A DNA stretch of 64,000 nt from Streptomyces wedmorensis (GCF_000716445.1 NZ_JNWK01000013.1:81584-145583), one strand, 5' to 3'; counted from the first letter of the stretch, positions 52,845-61,873 are shown. Made by a program: numbers and translations. The notes: generated by a model from the sequence alone, not told the origin.

Positions 52845-54908
52845 GTGCCATCGGCTCGGCCGGGGGGCGAGGAGACCCACGGCCCGTTCTGGTCCGAGCC
52901 GGGAACGCTGCTCGAGCACGTGCCCGTGGCCGTCTTCGGCCTCGATGACGGGGACCTCGTCCGTTACTGGGGGCCCGGCGCGCGGGACCTCTTCGGATAT
53001 GACGCCACCGACGTCCTGTCGAGGCCCGGCGCCGTTCTCTTCGCCGACGGGCCCCGGGGCGCCCCCGATCCGTGCGCCCGGCTGACCGAGCGAGGCCGGA
53101 CCCAGGGTTACTGGAGGGGGCGGCTGACGGCCCGGCATCGTGACAGCACCGTCTTCGACTGCGGCTTCCGGGCCTTCTCCGTGACCGGATCCGGCGGACC
53201 TTCGGTGGTGATGGTCCTGGCGAGCCGTAGCGACGAGCTCGATCGGGTCAAGACCAACCTCGCCTTCCTCGACGCCCTCTTCGAGACTTGCCCCATCGGT
53301 CTGGTCATGCTCGACCAGGACCTCCGGTACGTCCATCTCAACCGGGCGCTCGCCGACATGGACGGTCTGCCGATCGAGGCCCACCTCGGGCGGCGCATGG
53401 ACGAAATCATGATCATGTCCGACGATGGTGAATACCAGCGCATGCTCCGCGGCGTCGCCCTGGGCGGAGCACCGGTCGTGGGGACCCTGGTGGGCATGCG
53501 TCCGCGGGGGCATCCGGACCGTGACCAGGTGCGGTCGGTGAGTTTCTTCCCCCTGAGCCAGGCGGTCGGCTCGCGCCCCGGAGTGGGCGGGCTGATGTTG
53601 GACGTGACCGACCGGGAACAGGCCATCCTGGAAGCCACCGCCAGCCGTCGACGGCTGGCTCTGCTGGACGGGGCCTCCACTCGCATCGGGACCACCCTGG
53701 ACGTGAACGTCACCGCCCAGGAGCTGGTCGACGCTGCAATGCCGGACTTCTGCGACGCCGCCGTGGTCGAAGTCGTGGAGTGGATGGACGAGGCAGAGGT
53801 CTTTGACCCGGCGCGACCGCTGTTCACCCGCAGAATCGCCTCCGGGACGATCCTGCCCCCTCCGGCCACCGAACTCGTGAGTGGGGTGGAGACGGTGCGG
53901 TATCCGCCCGGCTCCGTCATCCACGACATGCTGAGGACCGGTCGCGCCCTCTCCGCCGTGGTGGACGAGGAGTTCCTGGCCCGGACCGTCCTCATCGAGT
54001 CACGCGCACGGCTCTTCGCCGAGAGTGGGTTGGCCTGCGTCCTCGTTGCCCCGCTCATCGCCAGGGGCACGGTCCAGGGAATCGCCATGTTCGGCCGGTC
54101 CACGGGCCGGCCGGCCTTCACCCGGGACGATGTCAGCCTGGCCAGTGAGCTCGCCTCACGGGCTGCGATCTGCCTGGACAACGCCCGTCTGTACAGCCGC
54201 GTCCAGGACATCGCCCTCACTCTGCAGCGGGCGTTGTTGCCCAGCGCGTTGGCGACCAGCCCGTACGTGGACGTGGCCCACCGGTACGTACCCGGCAGTC
54301 GGATCACCGAGGTCGGCGGCGACTGGTACGACGTGATCAGCCTGCCCGACGGCCGAGTCGTTCTCGTGGTGGGCGACGTGATGGGGCACGGTGTGTCGGC
54401 CGCCGCCGCCATGGGCCGCCTTCGTATCACCACCAAGGCTCTGGCCAGGCACGACAGCGAGCCCGACGACCTCCTCACCGAGCTCGACGCATGCGCCCAG
54501 GAGGCCGGCATCGAACTGGCGACGTGCCTGTACATCGTCTACGACCCGAAGAGCGGAGTAGCCCGCATCGCCAGCGCCGGCCACCCCCCGCCCCTGGTAC
54601 TCCGGCCGGACGGCACAGTGGAGACCATCGACGACGTCCTGGGAGTCCCTCTCGGCGTCGGCGGCTGTCCTTTCCGGACGATCGAGATCGAACTCCCCGG
54701 GAACGCGAGTCTCGCCCTGTATACCGACGGCCTCATCGAGACACGAGGCGCGGACCTCGAGGTCGGTCTGAAGGCATTGCGCGCCGAACTGGGCAGGACC
54801 TCAGGCCCGTTGGAAGCAATGGCGGACCGCATTCTTGCGAGCCTGCTGCCCGCCCCGCCGGCCGACGACGCGGTTCTGGTCCTCGCCCGCGTCCGCCGCG
54901 CCCATTGA
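52845..54908 (+). CDS. Soluble PAS/GAF/SpoIIE-type serine phosphatase
   Basis: Cytosolic phosphatase of 687 residues without membrane helices. Two PAS-like segments (about 20-125 and 130-255, with TLLEHVPVAVFGLDDGDLVRYW and DALFETCPIGLVMLDQDLRYVHLNRALADMDG) are followed by GAF (about 265-430) and SpoIIE domains (EVGGDWYDVISLPDGRVVLVVGDVMGHG, YTDGLIETR). It lacks the C-terminal HATPase domain of its divergent neighbour. The GTG at 52845 follows GAAGGGGA; longer frames exist upstream without a ribosome site. Its targets are probably phosphorylated STAS-domain anti-anti-sigma proteins. Confidence 0.9.
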   Translation: MPSARPGGEETHGPFWSEPGTLLEHVPVAVFGLDDGDLVRYWGPGARDLFGYDATDVLSRPGAVLFADGPRGAPDPCARLTERGRTQGYWRGRLTARHRDSTVFDCGFRAFSVTGSGGPSVVMVLASRSDELDRVKTNLAFLDALFETCPIGLVMLDQDLRYVHLNRALADMDGLPIEAHLGRRMDEIMIMSDDGEYQRMLRGVALGGAPVVGTLVGMRPRGHPDRDQVRSVSFFPLSQAVGSRPGVGGLMLDVTDREQAILEATASRRRLALLDGASTRIGTTLDVNVTAQELVDAAMPDFCDAAVVEVVEWMDEAEVFDPARPLFTRRIASGTILPPPATELVSGVETVRYPPGSVIHDMLRTGRALSAVVDEEFLARTVLIESRARLFAESGLACVLVAPLIARGTVQGIAMFGRSTGRPAFTRDDVSLASELASRAAICLDNARLYSRVQDIALTLQRALLPSALATSPYVDVAHRYVPGSRITEVGGDWYDVISLPDGRVVLVVGDVMGHGVSAAAAMGRLRITTKALARHDSEPDDLLTELDACAQEAGIELATCLYIVYDPKSGVARIASAGHPPPLVLRPDGTVETIDDVLGVPLGVGGCPFRTIEIELPGNASLALYTDGLIETRGADLEVGLKALRAELGRTSGPLEAMADRILASLLPAPPADDAVLVLARVRRAH

Positions 54909-54966
54909 GGAGGCGTCGAGTCCGGTGTGTCTTGGCGGCCGCTTCATCGCTCGTGTGCAGCTCCGT

Positions 54967-55171
54967 TCAGGACAGCGAGCCTGGCTCGTCCACCAGCTCG
55001 ACACCCTTGTGCGCGTCGACCAGCACCGAGCCGCCGTACCGGCCCTTCCGGGGCTGGTCGGCGGCCTTCACCGGCCCACCCCTGGGCCTCGATCGTGCGG
55101 CCTGCCGCCTCCAGCTCCCTGGCGATCAAGAGGTGGGTGTGGCCGTTCGGGGCGCCCGGGCCACGCCCGGC
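54967..55171 (-). pseudogene. Possible gene remnant (frame-broken)
   Basis: Two protein-like stretches lie on the minus strand in different frames: GHTHLLIARELEAAGRTIEA (near 55125-55065) and KGRYGGSVLVDAHKGVELVD (ending in a stop at 54967). Neither has a start or a full domain. They may be the decayed remainder of one gene. I cannot name the family. Confidence 0.25.
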
Positions 55172-55459
55172 TCACCCAGCACCTACCGGTAGTCGAACAG
55201 GTCCGTGTCCGACGCCTTCGACCTCCGCGCTCGCCTGGCCTTCTGTCGGCCACGGCAGGTCCATCGCCCGGCTCAGGTCGGCATCCGGTTCGGTGCCTGC
55301 GGCGCCGAGGCTGGAGGACTCTTCTCTGCCGAGGTCGGTGAGGTCTTTGCCCCCGAAGGTGTAACAGCCGGCCGTGCCGCTCATGAGGAGGGCGGCGGAC
55401 AGGTACAGGGCGGCGGGCCGACGGAGACGGGGGCGGTAACGGCGGGGGCTGTCGGACAT
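55172..55459 (-). CDS. Short lipoprotein, possibly the truncated N-terminus of a D,D-carboxypeptidase
   Basis: Open frame of 95 residues with a signal peptide and lipobox ending SGTAGC (Cys32). GGGAGG precedes the ATG at 55459. The tail LPWPTEGQASAEVEGVGHG resembles the segment just before the catalytic domain of streptomycete serine-type D-Ala-D-Ala carboxypeptidases, as I remember them, but the catalytic SxxK region is missing. It could be a truncated or frameshifted carboxypeptidase gene, or a genuine small lipoprotein. It lies 113 bases after the kinase gene on the same strand. Confidence 0.45.
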   Translation of the reverse strand: MSDSPRRYRPRLRRPAALYLSAALLMSGTAGCYTFGGKDLTDLGREESSSLGAAGTEPDADLSRAMDLPWPTEGQASAEVEGVGHGPVRLPVGAG

Positions 55460-55572
55460 GGGGTACCTCCCAGGCGGGTCTGGTGCGGATCCCGCACCTG
55501 AGTTCACCTTCGAGGGCTCGTGCTTCCGGTCTCGTGCGCCCCTGTTTCCGCCGCCGCGGGGTCGTATCGCGG

Positions 55573-56829
55573 TTACGTTTCAGACTGGATCGAGGCCAGG
55601 TCGAGGGTGGCGGTCGCGCCTCCGCCGGGGGCGTTGGCGAAGGTCAGCCGCGCTCCGAGGACATCGGCCTGCCCCAGCGCGATGGTGAGTCCGAGGCCGT
55701 GGCCGCGCCCCCGCTCGGAGGTTCCCGTACGGAAGCGCTGCGGTCCTTCGGCGAGGAGCGTGGTGGGCAAGCCGGGTCCGTGGTCCCGTACGACGATCCG
55801 CGTGCCGGTGACGGTGACCTCGACAGGGGTGGCTCCGTGCCGGTGTGCGTTGGTCACCAGGTTGACCACGATCCGCTCCACCCTTCGCGGGTCGGTCTCC
55901 ACGACCTGGGCGTCCCTGGTCGTGACGACGGTCTGCGTCCCGGTCCGGCGCACGACGTCGGCGACCAGGTCCCCCAGGGGTACGACGTCGGTCCGGGCCC
56001 GTTCGGCGCCGGCGTCGAGCCGGGAGATTTCCAGGAGGTCCTCGACCAGACCGTTCAGTGCCAGGGCCCGGTCGCGTACGAGTTCCGCCGCTTCGTCGTC
56101 CTGCGGGAGCAGTCCTGCGGCGGTGGACAGGCCCATCAAAGGGGTGCGCAGTTCATGGGCGACGTCCGCGGTGAACCGCCGCTCGTTCTCCAGCTTGCGC
56201 TGCAGGGCTCCGGCCATCACGTCCACGGCGGCCGACATCTCGGTGATCTCGTCACGGGCTCGGCCGCGGGAGCCGATCCGGGCGTCGAGGTCGCCGTCGG
56301 CGATGGCCCGGGCGGTGCGGGAACCGTGGCGCAGTCGGCGGTTCATCGGTTCGGTGGCCAGCGCGGCGAGCGGCACGACGACGGCGAGGGCGGCGAGCAC
56401 GGCTTTGATGATGCTGCGATCCAGGAGCTGGAGGCTGCGTACCTCGGTACTCATGTCCGTCCGCGCGACGAGTACCCGGTTGCCGGCGACGGGCTGGGCT
56501 GCCCACAGCCAGTACCAGTCGGGGGGTTCCCGGTCGTACCAGGTCACGTACAGACCTCTCGGGTCCTTGGCTGCCAGTGCCCGCGCGAGGGGCGCTTCCA
56601 GCTGTTGTGGGGACCTGATCTCGACGTCGATGGGTGTCGTGCCCGTGCGGGTGTACTCGCGCTCTGCGGCGGTCAGCCGGGCGGCGACGCGCTGCTCGCC
56701 GGTGCGGTCGCCGCGTTCGGATATGGCTTGGTGGACGAGTACGCCGATCACTGCGGCCACCGCGCAGCAGGCGGCCGCGGTCAGGGCCGCGATCTTCCAG
56801 CGCAGGGCGCGTGGGTTGAGGAGTGCCAT
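55573..56829 (-). CDS. OmpR-type sensor histidine kinase (VanS-like context)
   Basis: Membrane histidine kinase of 418 residues. One N-terminal helix (about 10-33), an external segment of about 115 residues, a second helix (about 145-165), then HAMP, HisKA (phospho-acceptor in ADVAHELRTPLMGL) and HATPase (VNLVTNAHRHG, DHGPGLP) domains. It follows the response regulator by 16 bases on the minus strand. The VanJ-like gene upstream and the lipoprotein downstream suggest a role in cell-envelope or glycopeptide stress, by context only. Confidence 0.92.
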   Translation of the reverse strand: MALLNPRALRWKIAALTAAACCAVAAVIGVLVHQAISERGDRTGEQRVAARLTAAEREYTRTGTTPIDVEIRSPQQLEAPLARALAAKDPRGLYVTWYDREPPDWYWLWAAQPVAGNRVLVARTDMSTEVRSLQLLDRSIIKAVLAALAVVVPLAALATEPMNRRLRHGSRTARAIADGDLDARIGSRGRARDEITEMSAAVDVMAGALQRKLENERRFTADVAHELRTPLMGLSTAAGLLPQDDEAAELVRDRALALNGLVEDLLEISRLDAGAERARTDVVPLGDLVADVVRRTGTQTVVTTRDAQVVETDPRRVERIVVNLVTNAHRHGATPVEVTVTGTRIVVRDHGPGLPTTLLAEGPQRFRTGTSERGRGHGLGLTIALGQADVLGARLTFANAPGGGATATLDLASIQSET

Positions 56830-56845
56830 GGGCCGGTTCGGTCTC

Positions 56846-57631
56846 TCAGTCGCGGACGAGTTTGTAGCCGAAGCCGCGGACGGTCTCGATCCGGCCGGTT
56901 CCGATCTTCTTGCGCAGGCGCAGTACGCACAGGTCCACGACCCGGGAGTCTCCTTCCCAGCCGTAGTCCCAGACGTCGCGGAGCAGACGTCGGCGGTCCA
57001 GCACGGTGCCGGGTGCCGCGGCGAACTCCAGGAGGAGGCGTAGTTCGGTGGGGGTCAGCGGGACGGGCCGGCCGTCGCGGTGCACTTCCAGACCGACGGT
57101 GTTCACGGTCAGGTCGCCGAAGACCAGCACTCCGGGGATCACCGCACTGGCTTGGGTCGCGGGTACGTGCGTGTCCGGGGAGCGGGTCGGCGGCTTCTCG
57201 GCCTCTTCGGGTCGTCCGAAGCTCGCGCGGCGCAGCAGCATGCGGATGCGGGCGACGAGGACGGCGGTGTCGACGGGTTTGACGACGTAGTCGTCGGCGC
57301 CTGCTTCCAGGCCTGCGACGACGTCGAGGGCGTCGCCGCGGGCGGACATCATCAGGATCGGTACCAAGCTCTCCTCCCGGATGCGCTGGCACAGCCCGAT
57401 GCCGTCGAGCTCGGGCAGCATGACGTCCAGGATCAGCAGATCATGGGCATCGGCTCGGAATGCCTCCAGGCCGGCGAGGCCGTCCGCGGCCACTGCGACC
57501 TGATAGCCGTAGCGCTCCAGGAAGAGCTGGACGGCGCGGCGGATGACGGCGTCGTCCTCGACGACGAGGACGCTGACGGGGCCTGGTACTCGGATGGCCG
57601 ACATACCACCAATCTGCTCATGGGCGGTCAT
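56846..57631 (-). CDS. OmpR-type response regulator (VanR-like context)
   Basis: DNA-binding regulator of 261 residues. The receiver domain has Asp in LLILDVMLPELDG and Lys in YVVKPVDT. The C-terminal winged helix has LTPTELRLLLEFAAAPGTVLDRRRLLRDVW and RVVDLCVLRLRKKIG. An extended linker of about 35 residues separates them. The ATG at 57631 follows GAGGAAC; an internal ATG at 57604 is possible. It is coupled to the kinase downstream and lies 40 bases after the VanJ-like gene. Confidence 0.94.
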   Translation of the reverse strand: MTAHEQIGGMSAIRVPGPVSVLVVEDDAVIRRAVQLFLERYGYQVAVAADGLAGLEAFRADAHDLLILDVMLPELDGIGLCQRIREESLVPILMMSARGDALDVVAGLEAGADDYVVKPVDTAVLVARIRMLLRRASFGRPEEAEKPPTRSPDTHVPATQASAVIPGVLVFGDLTVNTVGLEVHRDGRPVPLTPTELRLLLEFAAAPGTVLDRRRLLRDVWDYGWEGDSRVVDLCVLRLRKKIGTGRIETVRGFGYKLVRD

Positions 57632-57671
57632 ATGTTCCTCGTCATCGTAGTCAGCGGGTCGGGTGGCGTGG

Positions 57672-58679
57672 TCACAGCCGCAGCGAGGCCGCGACGGGGA
57701 GGTGGTCGCTGCCCGTGGCCGGGAGCGACCAGGAGGAGGCGGGGCCGACTCCCCGGACGAGGATCTGGTCGATGCGCACCAACGGGAACGATGCCGGCCA
57801 GGTGAGGCCGAAGCCCGCGCCCGCTTCGCCGTGTGCGGAGCGCAACTGTGAGGTCAGCGGGCTGAGCGCGGTGTCCTCGTTCGTCCCGTTGAAGTCGCCC
57901 ATCACGATGACTCGGGGCAGTTGCTCGGCCCGCACGGCCTCGGCGAGATTCCTTCCCGCCTCGTTGCGGCGGGCGGTGGCGAAGCCGAGGGAGGTCACCC
58001 GTACCGACGCGAGGTGAGCGGCGAATACGGCGACGGGGCCTTGCGGGGTGTCGACCGTGGCCCGTACCGCACGGGTCCAGGGCATGATCGGCACGGGTTC
58101 CACCCGGCGCAGCGGGTACGTGCTCCACAGCCCGATGCCGAGGTGCACCGAGTGGTACGGGTAGGCCTCGGCCAGCTCGCGCTCGTACGCGGGTGTGCTC
58201 TTGGAGGACAGCTCTTCCAGGGCGAGGACGTGCGCCCCGGACCGGGCGAGGGCACGCGCGGTGCCTTCGGGATCAGGGTTCGCCTCGTCCACGTTGTGAG
58301 TGACCACGATCAGGTCTCCGCCCTCGGAGCTCTTGCCGGCCACCACACCGTGAAAGAGCGAGCCCCAGACGACCGCGGGCGCGATCACGGCAACGGCCGC
58401 GATCCGGGAGCGTCGAACCGCCGCGAAGGTGAGCAGAACCGGAACGCTCAGTCCAGCCCACGGCAGGAAGGTCTCGAACAGGCTGCCGAGCTGGCCGACC
58501 CCGTTGGGGATCTGGGCGTGCAGCGCCATCAGCAGGGCTGCGCAGAGCGCGAAGCCGGCGATCAGCCGTCCGCGACGGCCCGCGCGGGCGCGGGCTTCAC
58601 GCGACCCGGCACCATCCTGGGGCGGGTCGGCGGGCCCCGTTCGGGTGGCGGGACTGGGGCGGTGGGGAGTGCTCAACAT
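57672..58679 (-). CDS. vanJ: VanJ-like membrane endonuclease/exonuclease/phosphatase-family enzyme
   Basis: Membrane protein of 335 residues. Three N-terminal helices (LIAGFALCAALLMALHA, LFETFLPWAGLSVPVLLTF and VAVIAPAVVWGSLF) anchor an external EEP-fold domain. Catalytic motifs are VVTHNV, the Glu in ALEELSS, MGDFNGT and the C-terminal TGSDHLPV. The length and layout match VanJ of Streptomyces coelicolor (about 332 residues), which gives teicoplanin resistance and is thought to act on undecaprenyl pyrophosphate. GGAGG precedes the ATG at 58679. It is the first gene of an operon with the OmpR-type pair. Other EEP phosphatases cannot be excluded. Confidence 0.82.
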   Translation of the reverse strand: MLSTPHRPSPATRTGPADPPQDGAGSREARARAGRRGRLIAGFALCAALLMALHAQIPNGVGQLGSLFETFLPWAGLSVPVLLTFAAVRRSRIAAVAVIAPAVVWGSLFHGVVAGKSSEGGDLIVVTHNVDEANPDPEGTARALARSGAHVLALEELSSKSTPAYERELAEAYPYHSVHLGIGLWSTYPLRRVEPVPIMPWTRAVRATVDTPQGPVAVFAAHLASVRVTSLGFATARRNEAGRNLAEAVRAEQLPRVIVMGDFNGTNEDTALSPLTSQLRSAHGEAGAGFGLTWPASFPLVRIDQILVRGVGPASSWSLPATGSDHLPVAASLRL

Positions 58680-58735
58680 GACAACGGCCTCCGGCGGTCA
58701 CGTACACCGGGAATCGGGTACGGGCACAGAGTCGC

Positions 58736-59212
58736 GTGGGCACGCTTCCAGCCGACCTGATCACTGCTTCGAGCGCCCCACGGCTCTGTTTCAGGTACGT
58801 ATCGACCCGAGCTGATCGGGCAGGCAGTGCGCCGGCGACGGTGTGCCGGGTGATCCAGCGGCTGCGGCCGCTGCTCGCGATCGAGCCGGCCGCCCGTCCG
58901 GCCGACGCCCTCGAGCGGCTGTGGATCGTGGACGGCACCCTGATCCCGGTCCGAGACCGGAAGACGGGGGCGTCCTCGCGCAACCACCGGTTCTCGGCGA
59001 ACGTGCAGGTCATCATCGACGCCGGCGCGAAACTGTGCGTTCGCGGCGCGTTTGGCTGCGCGGACGTTCTGACCCGGCGACTTCGGTGGACGGCGAATCT
59101 CCCGGCAATGGCCGGCACCGCTGCTCCGAAGGCGGGCTCCAGGGACGTGAGCCTGCATGCGGGCTTTGTAGAACGTGGTGCTGTAGGGACGGGCCGTCGT
59201 CCGCGGCGGTGA
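58736..59212 (+). pseudogene. IS5-family-like transposase remnant
   Basis: A broken fragment of a DDE transposase. The recognisable part (about 58840-59020) reads VCRVIQRLRPLLAIEPAARP and LWIVDGTLIPVRDRKTGASS, followed by SANVQVIIDAGAKL. WIVDGT holds the first catalytic Asp. The N-terminal third, the second Asp in its proper context and the catalytic Glu region are absent, and the frame drifts into unrelated sequence after about 59060. No flanking terminal repeats were found. It is a decayed insertion between the VanJ-like and CoiA-like genes. Confidence 0.7.
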
Positions 59213-59216
59213 CCAG

Positions 59217-60488
59217 TCACATGCTCAGGGTTGTGGCCCTGCAGCTGACGCAGGCGAGGCCACTCGAGCGGCCGTAACGGTGGATCGGCTCCGCGCAGAG
59301 CGTGCATGGTCCGATCTCCCATACCGGACAGCCCAGTTCGTCTGCGATGGCTGCGCGCTCGCGGGTGGACAGGCGGCGCATCTGCACCGGCCGGCTGGGG
59401 GCTCGGTAGGGGTGATCGGGGGCGGTGTCGAAGGTGTGGAGGCCCGTAGCGGACATCATGTCCCGCCGGGGACGCGGGTCGCTGAAGTACTGGCGGTCCT
59501 GGTTGCCGTAGCGGCAGGAGCTGTCGAGTTCCTCTTCGGAGTAGGTGACCGGCTCGTCATCCGCCGGCAGGTCCTCCGGCTCGCCTTCGCCGTGGCCGGT
59601 GAGGTCGCGCCACCGCTGCACGTCTTTGGCAAGCGCCCAGAGGTAGGAGGCGCGCCTTGGGTCCTGGGTGTTGCGGACACGCACGGCTACGTGTTCGCCG
59701 TCGGCACTGGTGACGACGAGTTCATCCAGAGCGGTGGCGCGTTCCTGTGGGACGCACAGGGCGGGCAGGAACCAGCCGCTGTGGAACTTGCCGCAGTGGG
59801 AGCCCGTTTCAGGGCAGGATCGCTCGCTGCTCGCGGTGCACTTCCAGATCTGGAGGTGCCGCACACCACCTCGGACGATCATCGCCAGGGGCGAGACGAT
59901 GCGCTGCCAGGGCACGTCATCCACCCTCGTCCATGGTGCACGATCGATGATCTCCGACGACGCGTCGCCGGTCACCCAGAGGGGCGCTATGCCGTTCTCC
60001 CGGGCTCGCCCGGAGCGCCGCCGTACTCGGCTCGCACTGATGGGGGAGTACTGCGCCTCCCACCCCACCCGTCCGCCGGCACCCGACACCAGGACGTCGG
60101 TGACGATCCGGCCGTCCGACGACCGAGCCTCGACCTGGACGTCGAGTCCGTGACGGAAGGCGGAGCGGGCTATGCGCTCCTTCATGGCCTTGTGCTTGTC
60201 GCTTTCCTCGGGCGTCGCGGCATGCGTCAGCGGAAGGTGCGCGGCCACCCACACGACACGGCCGGCGCGGCGCTGCCGACGTACGAACATCCACGGCGTC
60301 TTGTCGGCGAGTGCGCACTGGCAATCGCCGCCCCGGTAGTCGGTCAGGCACTGCAGAAGATCACGGTCCCGCTCCCCGACGGGCTGGGTGATTTCGTCCA
60401 GCAGTCCAGGGCGGTCCGGGTGGCCCAAGTCCTCGAAGGTCAGATTGATCGTGATGCCGTACTTGGTGTGGTACACCCCGTTGGCCAT
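59217..60488 (-). CDS. CoiA-like (competence-protein/nuclease-type) protein with C-terminal zinc ribbon
   Basis: Cytosolic protein of about 423 residues, distantly like CoiA-family proteins, which carry a PD-(D/E)XK-type nuclease fold. Visible features are KHKAMKERIARSAFRHGLDV, a DVLVSG segment, VGWEAQYSPIS with conserved Glu and Gln, GIAPLWVTGD, and a C-terminal CxxC...CxxC zinc ribbon (CTLC...CVSC). The ATG at 60488 is chosen by protein start; it has no ribosome site, and the frame could begin further upstream (to 60701). Lower G+C and the neighbouring transposase relic suggest acquired DNA. Confidence 0.6.
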   Translation of the reverse strand: MANGVYHTKYGITINLTFEDLGHPDRPGLLDEITQPVGERDRDLLQCLTDYRGGDCQCALADKTPWMFVRRQRRAGRVVWVAAHLPLTHAATPEESDKHKAMKERIARSAFRHGLDVQVEARSSDGRIVTDVLVSGAGGRVGWEAQYSPISASRVRRRSGRARENGIAPLWVTGDASSEIIDRAPWTRVDDVPWQRIVSPLAMIVRGGVRHLQIWKCTASSERSCPETGSHCGKFHSGWFLPALCVPQERATALDELVVTSADGEHVAVRVRNTQDPRRASYLWALAKDVQRWRDLTGHGEGEPEDLPADDEPVTYSEEELDSSCRYGNQDRQYFSDPRPRRDMMSATGLHTFDTAPDHPYRAPSRPVQMRRLSTRERAAIADELGCPVWEIGPCTLCAEPIHRYGRSSGLACVSCRATTLSM

Positions 60489-60731
60489 GGAAAAGACGAT
60501 AAGCGCTCGCGCGAAGTGCTGGAAGGACGCCCGCAGTTGGCGGAGGCAGCAGTCCTGATGGTCGGCGTCCACGCAGCGGATCCCGTTGTCCTGGCACGGC
60601 CAAGGGCGTGTCTTCCTGAAGCATGGGGCTGTGGCCACGCTGATCGGCCGGAACTTCCACTCCCGCAGACCACGCCACGCCCTAGACTGCGACCGCTCCA
60701 AGACCTGGAGATCATCGGGAGGGCGCGCAAG

Positions 60732-61457
60732 ATGAAACGAACACTGATCAGCGCATTCGCGGCCGTGGCGTTAGTCGTGTCCGGGGGGAGTGTCGCCACC
60801 GCTTCCGACAGCGCTCCGCCACGCACCACGCACGGCCCTTGCCAGTACACGCAGACCCCGGACGAGCCGCCGGCGCGCCCCGTTCCGCTGCCGCCCGACC
60901 CGCGGCGCACCCCCAGTCGCGGCACGGTGGATTTGGCGGTTCCGACCAGCCAGGGCTCGGTCCCGCTGCACGTGGACCGGGCCAAGGCGCCGTGCACGGT
61001 GCAGAGTTTCCTGCACCTGGCACGGCACGGGTTCTACGACCGTACGGTGTGCCACCGTCTGACGGCGTATCCGACGCTGAAGGTCCTGCAGTGCGGCGAC
61101 CCGACCGGTACCGGTGAGGGCGGCCCCGGGTACAAGTACAAGGACGAGCTGCCGGTGGACCTGCCGCCCGCACCCACCGATCCCACCGGCACGCGTCGCC
61201 TCTACGGGCGCGGCCTGCTGGCGATGGCCAACGCCGGTCCGAACACGAACGGCTCACAGTTCTTCGTCGTCTACGGCGACTCCGCACTGCGACCGAACTA
61301 CACGGTGTTCGGCACGGTCGGACCCGACGGTCTGACGACACTCGACAAAATCGCCGCCGCAGGCATCGAGCCGACCGCGGAGAACCCGGCACCGGTCGAC
61401 GGCACACCCGTCCTGCGGACCGAGCTGCTCCGCGTCCGGCCGTCCTGCCGGCACTGA
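60732..61457 (+). CDS. Secreted cyclophilin-type peptidyl-prolyl cis-trans isomerase, TTA codon in signal peptide
   Basis: Exported protein-folding enzyme of 241 residues. The signal peptide ends near ATA (about residue 24). A proline-rich stretch (about 40-62) precedes the cyclophilin domain with APCTVQSFLHLARHGFYD, CHRLT (FHR equivalent) and GLLAMANAGPNTNGSQFFVV. Codon 14 is TTA (within gcg-tta-gtc), so translation may need the bldA tRNA. The ATG at 60732 has only a weak ribosome site. It is divergent from the CoiA-like gene. Confidence 0.9.
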   Translation: MKRTLISAFAAVALVVSGGSVATASDSAPPRTTHGPCQYTQTPDEPPARPVPLPPDPRRTPSRGTVDLAVPTSQGSVPLHVDRAKAPCTVQSFLHLARHGFYDRTVCHRLTAYPTLKVLQCGDPTGTGEGGPGYKYKDELPVDLPPAPTDPTGTRRLYGRGLLAMANAGPNTNGSQFFVVYGDSALRPNYTVFGTVGPDGLTTLDKIAAAGIEPTAENPAPVDGTPVLRTELLRVRPSCRH

Positions 61458-61873
61458 CGCACCGCGACGTGGCCACGTCCTCGATGAGCATGCCCGGCGC
61501 CTGCGGCCGCTCCAGGCGAGTGAAGCGTCCGGGTGCGGAAGGGGAGGGCTTTGGACCTTGTGCCCGGACTACGTGAAGCGCCCAAGGCCCAACCTCCGCA
61601 CTCCGTACGATGCTGCCCGTGGACATAGCACCGGTTGTCCGGTCCCGGCTCCCTGCCGGGGCCGGACTCCGTCTTGGGCGTACGGGTGGCCCGACCCGCG
61701 TAACTCCGAGCGTATTCAGCCACCGGCCGCCGCCGATGCACTTCCGGCTGCCCGGCTGCCCGGCTGGCGTCCGGGAGGCCCGAATCGTCCGCCGCGACGC
61801 GCCTCCCGTCAAAGAGATACGCGCTGGCCAGGAGACCCCAGCCGGCTGCTCTCGCGGGGCAGTCGGGCCCTGG
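61458..61873. other. Intergenic region between convergent cyclophilin and VOC genes
   Basis: 416 bases with no convincing gene. It contains a hairpin annotated separately (61637-61667). Otherwise nothing distinctive was seen. Confidence 0.45.
61637..61667. terminator. Possible terminator hairpin
   Basis: 13-base arms GTCCGGTCCCGGC (61637-61649) and 61655-61667 pair with one G-U and a 5-base loop. It lies between convergent genes. Confidence 0.55.

Noticed and set aside
49746-53924. Single 1392-codon minus-strand open frame
   Set aside because: It spans the divergent phosphatase gene. The real protein starts at 52580 with a ribosome site, and the upstream part is an antisense frame without domains.
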